From Candidatus Nanosynbacter colneyensis (lineage in GTDB: Bacteria > Patescibacteriota > Saccharimonadia > Saccharimonadales > Saccharimonadaceae): 7,970 bases of DNA. Position 1 is the first letter of the stretch, and each line of letters starts with the position of its first letter. This document shows, piece by piece, positions 1 through 6,608 of this stretch. The notes beneath the pieces were generated by a model. It searched no databases and had not been told where the DNA came from. It worked only from the letters and a program-made list of their open reading frames with translations. The stretch covers positions 1 through 7,970 of the forward strand of contig JANDWE010000016.1 of the NCBI GenBank assembly GCA_024330325.1, read 5' to 3'. A program made the translations under genes and the position numbers.

Positions 1-975
1 AAGCAGACAGAATTGGTGAACGCTTACTCAACATTGGCGCGAATGGGAGTCCAAAAAGACATTTCAAGTGTTATCGAGGTAAAGAACAGCCAAGGTGAAA
101 CTCTGAAAAAATGGAAAGATGAAGGCAAGCAAGTTATCGACTCGCAATCAGCATACATCGTGAACGACATCTTGTCCGACCGAACTCCTGGACTTCACGG
201 CTGGATGGGCGTCAATGGCGTTCGAACCTCTGCAAAGACTGGTACATCCGACAAGGGTTCACAGCCAAAAGACCTCTGGATTATCAACTACAGCCCATCT
301 CTGGTTATGGGAATGTGGCTCGGAAACTCCGACACTAGCGTGATTGGTACATCAGCCTCCAACTACGGCATGCCAGTAATTAGAAGCGTTATGGAATTTG
401 CCCACACCCAAGTTTACGCTAAAGAAGGCAAATGGAAGTCAGGTCAATGGTACGAGCGACCAAGCGGAATCCAGACTGTCAACGGTGAACTCTACCCGTC
501 ATGGTGGAATAAGAAACAAAGTCAATCTACAGAGAAAATCACCTTCGATAAAGTTTCTAAGAAAAAGGCCACGAATTGTACTCCAGACGGCGCAAAGGAA
601 GAGATTGAAGTGACAAAGATTATCGATCCTTTGACTAAGAAAGAATCAATTACCGTCCCTTCAGGCTACGACGCGAATGCAGAAGATGACGTTCACAAAT
701 GTGACGACACTAAACCGCAAATTGGAGCAATATCATATACCAACAGCGGCAAGAAATATACGATAAGTGTTGATGTTACAGCAGGAACTTGGGGCTTATC
801 GGCAATCGAAATTACCGTGGACGGAAAGAGTATTAAGAGTTCAGAAATTACTTCAAGCGGCAAGCAGACCGCCACAGTAGAGCTTGATACGACAGGAGCG
901 CACACGGTTTCTGTAACCGTAAGAGACTCTGCATATTACACCGCCACTTCAACTGGCAGCATTCAAGTTCACTAA
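1..975 (+). CDS. Penicillin-binding protein, C-terminal transpeptidase part with Ig-like tail (5' partial)
   Basis: This is the C-terminal part of a serine D,D-transpeptidase that cross-links peptidoglycan outside the membrane. The frame is open from base 1 (K-Q-T-E-L-V-N-A-Y-S...), so the TTG at 13 is an internal Leu codon, not a start. The segment LVNAYSTLARMGV resembles the region after the active site in class A PBPs (PBP1A/2A type). The KTGTS box of the transpeptidase fold is at residues 79-83 of the fragment (235-249). The catalytic SxxK, the SxN motif and any glycosyltransferase domain lie outside the window, so class A is inferred. The transpeptidase fold ends near residue 140. A charged linker follows with two Cys (about residues 193 and 234), possibly a disulfide, then about 85 Ser/Thr-rich residues with alternating beta-strand pattern, likely an Ig-like domain. 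The stop is TAA at 973-975, 5 bp from the convergent gene. Confidence 0.9.
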   Translation, partial: KQTELVNAYSTLARMGVQKDISSVIEVKNSQGETLKKWKDEGKQVIDSQSAYIVNDILSDRTPGLHGWMGVNGVRTSAKTGTSDKGSQPKDLWIINYSPSLVMGMWLGNSDTSVIGTSASNYGMPVIRSVMEFAHTQVYAKEGKWKSGQWYERPSGIQTVNGELYPSWWNKKQSQSTEKITFDKVSKKKATNCTPDGAKEEIEVTKIIDPLTKKESITVPSGYDANAEDDVHKCDDTKPQIGAISYTNSGKKYTISVDVTAGTWGLSAIEITVDGKSIKSSEITSSGKQTATVELDTTGAHTVSVTVRDSAYYTATSTGSIQVH

Positions 976-992
976 ATAAACTATTGTTTATT
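975..992. repeat. Short AT-rich inverted repeat across the convergent stop codons
   Basis: AATAAAC (975-981) and GTTTATT (986-992) form a perfect 7-bp inverted repeat around a 4-nt loop. It spans the 5-bp gap between the PBP stop and the PIN-TRAM stop. Only one pair is G-C and no clear T-run follows on either strand, so it is at best a weak termination or 3'-end element. Confidence 0.35.
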
Positions 993-1787
993 CACCAAAT
1001 TAATCAGCTCAGCCTCGTGTTGAGCTGATGTTTTTGAGCGACCATTTGTGCGCTTTTTGGGAACACTAGCTTTCTGCTTTACAGGTTTTTTCTGTTCAAC
1101 CACAAGCTTCGCAAACATCATTTTTCCAGCGTCAGTCTGCAAGCTTCGGATAATCTCAATCTTCTTCGTTTGTCCAATGTAGCGCTTGGCGTTTTCAACA
1201 ACCACCATCGTTCCATCTTTCAAATAGCCAACCGCTTGATGAGAATCTTGTCCCTTTTGCGACAGCTCCAAATCCAGTTCGTCACCAGGCAAATAGCTCA
1301 TCCTCAAACTTTTAGCCAGCTCATTGATATTCAAAACCTTAACGCCGTCAACTTGCGCCACCTTATTCAAATTGTAATCAAGCGTCAATACTGCCGCATC
1401 CATCTCCTTCGCTAATTTCAACAAGCGAGAATCCACGCCTTCCGGCACGCGAATATTGTCATCGTAAAGCTCGAAAGAAGACTTCAAGATATCCTTAAGC
1501 TCCTTCACGACATCCATACCGAATCGCGCCCTTTCACGCTTGTCGTGGTCTGCACCGTCGGCTAATAATTGCAGCTCAGTCAAAACACTCCTTGGTACGA
1601 TAATTTTTCCCAGTAAAAATCCGGCCTTCGCCAGCTCAGTCACTCGCCCATCCATGAGTACTGACGTGTCGACCAAAATCGGCGCCACGCCTACAGACGA
1701 ATTTCGTCGCGGTTTTGCCAAGAAATAAACCTCAGCCGCCAAGCCAAGTAGCATCGTAATTATTATCAATCCGTAAAAATCTTTCAT
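981..1787 (-). CDS. YacL-like PIN-TRAM domain protein, membrane-anchored
   Basis: A 268-aa protein with a PIN nuclease fold followed by a TRAM RNA-binding domain, the arrangement of Bacillus YacL. One hydrophobic segment (about residues 6-24) is followed by KPRR, which suggests a membrane anchor with the rest in the cytosol. The PIN domain (about 36-155) shows the acidic metal-site residues: D40 in VDTSVLMDGRV, E71 in VLTELQ, D119 in VDSRLL, and D137 in TLDYNLNKVA. The TRAM region is about 165-228, with KDGTMVVVENA as its core. A Lys/Arg-rich tail (about 231-255) may also bind nucleic acid. YacL of Firmicutes is, as I recall, longer, with several N-terminal membrane segments, so the anchor here looks reduced. 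It is the last operon gene, 11 bp after radA; its ATG is set by an AAAGGGG site. The substrate is unknown; RNase activity is inferred from the fold. Confidence 0.9.
   Translation of the reverse strand: MKDFYGLIIITMLLGLAAEVYFLAKPRRNSSVGVAPILVDTSVLMDGRVTELAKAGFLLGKIIVPRSVLTELQLLADGADHDKRERARFGMDVVKELKDILKSSFELYDDNIRVPEGVDSRLLKLAKEMDAAVLTLDYNLNKVAQVDGVKVLNINELAKSLRMSYLPGDELDLELSQKGQDSHQAVGYLKDGTMVVVENAKRYIGQTKKIEIIRSLQTDAGKMMFAKLVVEQKKPVKQKASVPKKRTNGRSKTSAQHEAELINLVNKQ
1003..1035 (+). terminator. Rho-independent terminator of the PBP gene, inside the convergent gene
   Basis: The arms ATCAGCTCA (1003-1011) and TGAGCTGAT (1021-1029) pair perfectly over 9 bp. A G-U and a C-G pair can extend the stem inward, leaving a 5-nt loop. 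One G and then TTTTT (1031-1035) follow. The T-run exists only in the plus direction; on the minus strand the stem is followed by TAATTTGG. It therefore fits termination of the plus-strand PBP transcript about 60 nt past its stop. It lies inside the last codons (about residues 253-262) of the minus-strand PIN-TRAM gene. Confidence is high for the structure and moderate for activity. Confidence 0.75.
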
Positions 1788-1791
1788 TTTT

Positions 1792-1798
1792 CCCCTTT
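1792..1798 (-). promoter_or_regulatory. Ribosome binding site of the PIN-TRAM gene
   Basis: AAAGGGG lies 4 nt before the ATG at 1787 and directly follows the radA stop codon (TAG, 1801-1799). Ribosomes ending radA finish on this site, which supports coupled translation. Confidence 0.7.
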
Positions 1799-3148
1799 CT
1801 ATTGTAAATAGTCAATCAGTGCCTGTCGCATATCGCTGACACCTTTTATAAATTTATCTTTATGAACTTTTGGCGCAATCGCATAAGTGAAGCCCAGCTT
1901 CTTCGCCTCTTTAATTCGAGCTTGCCAATTCGTCGCCGAGCGAACCTCGCCACCCAAACCAATCTCACCAAACACTACAGCACCTTCGTCCAAACTTCGC
2001 CCAGCGCTAGCGCTAGCAATCGCCATCGCCACAGCCAAATCAGCCGCTGGATCATTTAGCTTCAGACCACCAACCACATTGACATAAATATCTTTGTCCG
2101 CCAATTTTAACTTCGTTCGCTTCTCCAGAACCGCCACCAACAGATTTAATCGATTCAGATCAAAACCACTCGCCGTGCGCTTAGGATAGCCAAAATTCGT
2201 CGGATTAACTAGCGCCTGAATTTCCACCAAAAGCGGACGTGCGCCTTCCATGGTCGCCAACACAATTGACCCATCCAGATTCTGACGCTCCGCCAGAAGT
2301 TCCGCCGACGGATTCTTTACGATTCTTAGTCCCTGCTCGTCCATTTCAAAAATCGCCGCCTCATTAGTCGAGCCGTATCTATTTTTCTGCGCCCGAACAA
2401 CTCGAAAACCGCCATATCGATCGCCCTCAAAGTTCAGTACAACATCCACTAAATGCTCCAATATTTTCGGACCAGCAATCGAACCCTCTTTGGTGACATG
2501 ACCAACCAAAATCACTGCCGTGCCCGAAGCTTTGGCGGCACGAATAATTACATTTGACGAATTGGTAATCTGACTAACCGACCCTGGAGCGGAAGAAATC
2601 TCACTGAGTGAGATTGTTTGAACTGAATCGACAATCGCCAGATCATATCCGCCTTGTTGAATTGACGCCGCAATATCTTCCGCGCTATTACTGGACGCCA
2701 ACTGCATTTTTTCCGAATCAGCCGCACCCAAACGCTCTGCACGAAGTTTCACCTGAGAAACCGATTCCTCGCCGCTCACATATAGCACCGATTTCGTCTT
2801 GGCGATATGTGCCGCAACTTGCGCCAAAAGCGTACTCTTTCCAATTCCTGGCTGACCCGCCACCAACACCACGCCGCCAACCAGAAATCCACCACCCAAA
2901 ACAGTGTCCAAATCGTCAATTCCCGTGCTTAATCTTTCTAGTCCAGACTCAGAGGCAGCTTCACGAATGCTAGACGTTTTCAAGGCTTTGCCGCGCCCGG
3001 CAGATTTATCGACAACAGATGACCCGCCAGAAGAAGCAACCTGCTCGACTAGCGAATTCCATTCCCCACAATTTTCACACCTGCCAGCCCACTTTGAAAA
3101 ACTAGCCCCGCACTGTTGACAAACAAATTGACTTCTAGCTTTCGCCAT
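1799..3148 (-). CDS. radA: DNA repair protein RadA (Sms)
   Basis: A full-length 449-aa RadA, the RecA-like ATPase that promotes branch migration in recombinational repair. Parts in order: a C4 zinc finger at the N-terminus (C10, C13, C24, C27); a RecA-like ATPase core with Walker A GQPGIGKST (98-106), GEES (126-129) and Walker B AIVDSVQT (171-178); the RadA signature as KNRYGS (255-260), where the usual form is KNRFG; and a C-terminal Lon-protease-like domain (about 290-449) with GGLKLNDPAADLAVAMA and FGEIGLGGEVR. That Lon-like domain is a DNA-binding scaffold in RadA rather than an active protease. The ATG overlaps the stop of the upstream gene by one base (TAATG) and has its own GAGGGGG site inside that gene. 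Standing next to clpC and a yacL-type gene matches the Firmicutes clpC operon. Identification is secure. Confidence 0.97.
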   Translation of the reverse strand: MAKARSQFVCQQCGASFSKWAGRCENCGEWNSLVEQVASSGGSSVVDKSAGRGKALKTSSIREAASESGLERLSTGIDDLDTVLGGGFLVGGVVLVAGQPGIGKSTLLAQVAAHIAKTKSVLYVSGEESVSQVKLRAERLGAADSEKMQLASSNSAEDIAASIQQGGYDLAIVDSVQTISLSEISSAPGSVSQITNSSNVIIRAAKASGTAVILVGHVTKEGSIAGPKILEHLVDVVLNFEGDRYGGFRVVRAQKNRYGSTNEAAIFEMDEQGLRIVKNPSAELLAERQNLDGSIVLATMEGARPLLVEIQALVNPTNFGYPKRTASGFDLNRLNLLVAVLEKRTKLKLADKDIYVNVVGGLKLNDPAADLAVAMAIASASAGRSLDEGAVVFGEIGLGGEVRSATNWQARIKEAKKLGFTYAIAPKVHKDKFIKGVSDMRQALIDYLQ

Positions 3149-4128
3149 TATTTCGCCCCCTCAAAACTATCCAAACTTTTATTCAATTCATCAATTTGCA
3201 CACCCAATTCCCTGAGTCGCAAAACATCGGAATTGTAAGAATTGATCTCAGAATTCAAATTGGCACGCCTTTCGTTCAACTCCGAGAGCTCCGCTTTCAA
3301 ATCTTGACGTTGACTATAAAAATCACTCTGCGACAAAAATCCACCGCTAACGCCCGCTCGTCGATTAAAGTCCGCCACGCGACCATTATAATCCGCCAAA
3401 TCAGTTGAATATTGCGATAATTCTCTGTTCAATTTTTCCTTCCGGACCTTCAACGACCCACTCAACTTCTGCGCTTCATTTTCCCTGGACTCAAATTTTT
3501 CTTGATATTGCGCGTGCAATTTCACCACTTCGGATCTATCAGTAAAATACCGTCGATAATATTCTTCCAGCTCGTTGCCCAAATTGGCAAATTCCGTCCC
3601 TAAAATCGAATGCAACTCGTTAGCTCTCGTTCCAGGTTGCGCACGATCATAATATTCCATCCGCTCGGACAATTTCTTATTTTTCACATTATTATAAGCC
3701 TGCTCCAAAAGCTCGCTCAAATGAGATTTTTCCGACGCACTCAACCTTTCCCAAGCAGCGTGCAACATCTCATGCGCCGCCGTCACTTCTTTCACGCCAT
3801 CAAGCTCAGAATTGGTCACGTTGTAGATATAAATATCTCTAGACGACGGATTGTAACAACCCAAAATTGCGTTTCCCTTTTCCACGCGACGGCAATCTTC
3901 GTTAAACTCGTTCGCTGATTTAATTTGCGGATTAGAAACATAGAACATTTTCCTGCCAACATCCGACATTTTCACGCGGTCAGCAATAGCGACAATTTCC
4001 ACACTCGGCTTATATTGCCACAGCGTAATCTCATCAATGATTTGCTGACGATTCATCATCACAAAAACCGCAGCAGAAAGTACAATTATCGGCGTGAGGA
4101 CGCTGAATATTTTACGCACGATTGACAT
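3148..4128 (-). CDS. Putative membrane-anchored HExxH zinc metallopeptidase with C-terminal coiled coil
   Basis: A 326-aa protein of a family I do not recognise by name. Seen in the sequence: a short basic start (R5, K6) and one hydrophobic helix (about 7-25), predicting an inside-out signal anchor with the bulk outside the membrane. A globular domain follows (about 45-200) with HEMLH at 119-123 in the context EVTAAHEMLHAAW, a typical zincin helix. E171 in ANELHSILGTEF, 48 residues on, is the best candidate for a third, gluzincin-type zinc ligand; E179 is an alternative. Two Cys (C79, C91) could form a disulfide. From about 197 to 322 the sequence is a highly charged heptad-like coiled coil, broken by a Gly/Ser-rich stretch near 257-268. 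Zinc binding and peptidase activity are inferred. It overlaps clpC by 17 bp and radA by 1 bp, so it is embedded in the operon; envelope proteolysis or an envelope-stress role is plausible but unproven. Confidence 0.75.
   Translation of the reverse strand: MSIVRKIFSVLTPIIVLSAAVFVMMNRQQIIDEITLWQYKPSVEIVAIADRVKMSDVGRKMFYVSNPQIKSANEFNEDCRRVEKGNAILGCYNPSSRDIYIYNVTNSELDGVKEVTAAHEMLHAAWERLSASEKSHLSELLEQAYNNVKNKKLSERMEYYDRAQPGTRANELHSILGTEFANLGNELEEYYRRYFTDRSEVVKLHAQYQEKFESRENEAQKLSGSLKVRKEKLNRELSQYSTDLADYNGRVADFNRRAGVSGGFLSQSDFYSQRQDLKAELSELNERRANLNSEINSYNSDVLRLRELGVQIDELNKSLDSFEGAK
3156..3162 (-). promoter_or_regulatory. Ribosome binding site of radA, within the upstream gene
   Basis: GAGGGGG sits 7 nt before the radA ATG (3148-3146), inside the last codons of the metallopeptidase gene. 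With the TAATG stop-start overlap it fixes the start and points to translational coupling. Confidence 0.7.
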
Positions 4129-6568
4129 TAATCACCACCTTGTTATTATCAATTTTAGCTTCCAGCGTGTCGCCAGGTCTTGCTTTATTGGACAATAAAA
4201 CATCACTCAATGGATCCGCCAACTCTGACTGAATTGTTCGTCTTAAAACTCGCACGCCGCGCTGCTCGTCAAATCCCCGATCGATCAACCAACACTTCGC
4301 CGAAGAAGTAATATCAAGCTTCATTCCATGTCGACCAACAGCTTCAATCAAGTCAGACGTGAGATTGTCAAAAATCTTTCGCACAACCGAGCGAGACAAC
4401 GGCTTAAACGTAATCACGCTATCAAATCTGCCAATCAATTCTGGACGCAAAAATTCCTCAAGCTCACGCAGAGCGGCACGCGAATTTTTCTCGTGACGAT
4501 TTTCACTGGCCGACTTTTTCTGCCCAGGCGCGCCAAATCCCAGCTCCGAATCCTGAATCATTTGCTCGGCGCCGACGTTGCTCGTCAAGATGACAATCGT
4601 CTGCCGAAAACTCACCGTTCGTCCGTGAGAATCGCTCAACTTGCCATCCTCCAAAATCTGTAAAAGTAAATTCAGAACGTCAGGATGCGCCTTTTCAATC
4701 TCATCAAACAACACCACACTATATGGTCGACGACGAACTTTATCCGTTAATTTCCCGCCGTCCTCATAGCCAACATAACCAGCCGGCGCACCAACCAGCC
4801 GACTAGCCGTGTGACGCTCGGAAAACTCGCTCATGTCAATTTTAATCAAACTATCCTCGCCGCCAAAAACTTCCCGCGCCAGAACTCGCGCCAATTCCGT
4901 CTTGCCCACTCCAGTCGGACCCAGAAAGATAAACGACCCAAGCGGCCCACTCTGACGATTTAGTCCAGCTTTATTGCGGCGAATCGCGCGCGCCAGTTGC
5001 TCAATTGCTTCATTCTGACCAAGAACACTCTGGCTCAGCCGCTTCTCCAGACGAATCAAATCTTTCATCTGATTTAACGATAATCTGTCAATCGGAATAT
5101 TCGTCATCGCCGAAACCGCTCGACGCAAATATTCATCGGTCAACACCGGCTCATCACTGGCTTCATCTTTCAGCGCTTCGGCTTGCAATTCCAATTGTCG
5201 CATTTGCATCTTAAATTCTGCGGCCTTTTCATAATCCTCAGCCTCGACCGCGGCGTCAATTTTTCCAGCCAATCGCTTAATTTGGCGAGCCAACTTGTCC
5301 TTGCGCGACAATTTTATCGGCGAGCTAGACTTCAATAAACTCGCCGCCTCGTCAATCACGTCGATCGCTTTATCTGGCAAAAATCGCTCCGTCACGTAAC
5401 GCTGGCTCAAATCCACCGCCTCAGTCAACATTTCGTCAGGAATCTGAACTTGGTGATGCTTAGCTAATTTTCCTCTCAAACCTCGCATCATTTTCACTGC
5501 CTCTTCTGGCGATGGCTCATTGATCGTCACCGACTGGAAGCGTCGCGACAACGCAGCGTCTTTTTCGATATATTTTCTATATTCATCAAACGTCGTCGCG
5601 CCAATTAGTCGCACCTCGCCTCGCGACAACGCTGGCTTCAATACATTCGCCGCATCCATCGAGCCTTCAGCCGAACCAGCGCCAACTAACAGATGTAACT
5701 CATCAATAAACAAAATAACTTCTTGATGTTTTTTGGCGACCGCCAGAACTTTTTGCAATCGCTCCTCGAATTGTCCGCGATATTTCGTCCCCGCAATCAT
5801 CGCCGTCAAATCCAATTGAAAAAGTCGCTTGCCTTTCAAAAATTCGGGAACTTTATTATCAGCAATCCTCTGCGCCAAACCCTCAACGACCGCAGTTTTA
5901 CCGACGCCAGGTTCGCCAATTAGCGCTGGATTATTCTTGCTACGCCGACCCAAAATCGTGATCATTCGCTGAATTTCCGACGCTCGACCAATCACCGGAT
6001 CCAAAAATCCTTCGCTAGCACGACGCGTCAAATCGACACCAAATTTCTCCAAAACTCGCAAATCGCCGGAGTTTTTACTCGCCGCACTGCGCTCACTCTG
6101 CAGAGATTCAAATTGCTGTTTATCAAACACATCTTCCAAACTTCCACGCAGATTGTCAATGTCAACATTCATATCCCGCAGCAATTTAGTCGCTCGCGCC
6201 TCGTGCTGCTGCAGCATTCCATAAACGATGTGTTCCGTGCCAATTTTTTCCTGCCCAAATTCAACTGCTAATTGCCAAGCAATTCTTATCAATTCAACAA
6301 CTTCAGCACTCAAACCCTTACTTACAATCGTAATCACCAGCGGCTTTGCGGTCAGGTTCAACGCCATTTCCGCACGATCCAAAGTTACGCCATTTTCCGC
6401 CAAAATCTTCGCTCCTAGCGACGAATTCTGCGCCAGCACACCAAGCAAAATATGCTCCGTGCCAACATATTCACTCCCCTCATTATGCGCCAGAAAACCA
6501 GCTCGCCCCAAACTGGCCCGAGCCGTTTCCGTCAGCCGAGGTTCTAATTCAGAAAAATCTTCTGACAT
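4112..6568 (-). CDS. clpC: ATP-dependent Clp protease ATP-binding subunit ClpC
   Basis: An 818-aa two-ring AAA+ unfoldase that feeds proteins to ClpP. Domains in order: two N-terminal Clp repeats, each with GTEH (about 36-39 and 110-113); AAA domain 1 with Walker A GEPGVGKT (218-225), pore-loop KYRG (262-265) and Walker B ILFIDELH (285-292); a short UVR-type middle domain (about 426-460, with [10 protein letters not shown]); AAA domain 2 with Walker A GPTGVGKT (550-557), pore-loop GYVG (597-600), Walker [13 protein letters not shown] (618-629) and arginine-finger region LIGRFD; then the Clp D2-small domain. The LGF tripeptide (676-678) fits the ClpP-docking loop. The short middle domain and LGF argue for ClpC over ClpB. 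The ATG at 6568 is chosen for its AAAGGAGGG site. A start 20 codons earlier would give a basic tail overlapping nusA and has no such site. No ctsR or mcsAB lies nearby and no CIRCE is seen. Confidence 0.97.
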   Translation of the reverse strand: MSEDFSELEPRLTETARASLGRAGFLAHNEGSEYVGTEHILLGVLAQNSSLGAKILAENGVTLDRAEMALNLTAKPLVITIVSKGLSAEVVELIRIAWQLAVEFGQEKIGTEHIVYGMLQQHEARATKLLRDMNVDIDNLRGSLEDVFDKQQFESLQSERSAASKNSGDLRVLEKFGVDLTRRASEGFLDPVIGRASEIQRMITILGRRSKNNPALIGEPGVGKTAVVEGLAQRIADNKVPEFLKGKRLFQLDLTAMIAGTKYRGQFEERLQKVLAVAKKHQEVILFIDELHLLVGAGSAEGSMDAANVLKPALSRGEVRLIGATTFDEYRKYIEKDAALSRRFQSVTINEPSPEEAVKMMRGLRGKLAKHHQVQIPDEMLTEAVDLSQRYVTERFLPDKAIDVIDEAASLLKSSSPIKLSRKDKLARQIKRLAGKIDAAVEAEDYEKAAEFKMQMRQLELQAEALKDEASDEPVLTDEYLRRAVSAMTNIPIDRLSLNQMKDLIRLEKRLSQSVLGQNEAIEQLARAIRRNKAGLNRQSGPLGSFIFLGPTGVGKTELARVLAREVFGGEDSLIKIDMSEFSERHTASRLVGAPAGYVGYEDGGKLTDKVRRRPYSVVLFDEIEKAHPDVLNLLLQILEDGKLSDSHGRTVSFRQTIVILTSNVGAEQMIQDSELGFGAPGQKKSASENRHEKNSRAALRELEEFLRPELIGRFDSVITFKPLSRSVVRKIFDNLTSDLIEAVGRHGMKLDITSSAKCWLIDRGFDEQRGVRVLRRTIQSELADPLSDVLLSNKARPGDTLEAKIDNNKVVINVNRA
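4133..4141 (-). promoter_or_regulatory. Ribosome binding site of the metallopeptidase gene, within clpC
   Basis: AAGGTGGTG lies just upstream of the ATG at 4128-4126, inside the last codons of clpC. AGGTGG is 6 nt from the start. This supports the start that overlaps clpC by 17 bp. Confidence 0.65.
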
Positions 6569-6572
6569 ATCG

Positions 6573-6581
6573 CCCTCCTTT
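6573..6581 (-). promoter_or_regulatory. Ribosome binding site that sets the clpC start
   Basis: AAAGGAGGG, a near-perfect anti-16S match, lies about 5 nt before the ATG at 6568-6566. It decides against the longer reading frame beginning at 6628. Confidence 0.85.
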
Positions 6582-6608
6582 CGTTTTCGGCGATTCGCAG
6601 AAGGCAGC

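Noticed and set aside
2003..2017. Overlapping 12-bp palindromes AGCGCTAGCGCT and GCTAGCGCTAGC
   Set aside because: They fall in an Ala-Ser-Ala-Ser-Ala stretch of RadA and are explained by alternating GCT/AGC codons.
3691..3720. Promoter-like TTGAGC-N18-TATAAT on the minus strand inside the metallopeptidase gene
   Set aside because: The -10 is perfect but the -35 is weak, it is about 540 bp from radA, and one such match is expected by chance in coding DNA of this size. An internal radA promoter is not excluded.
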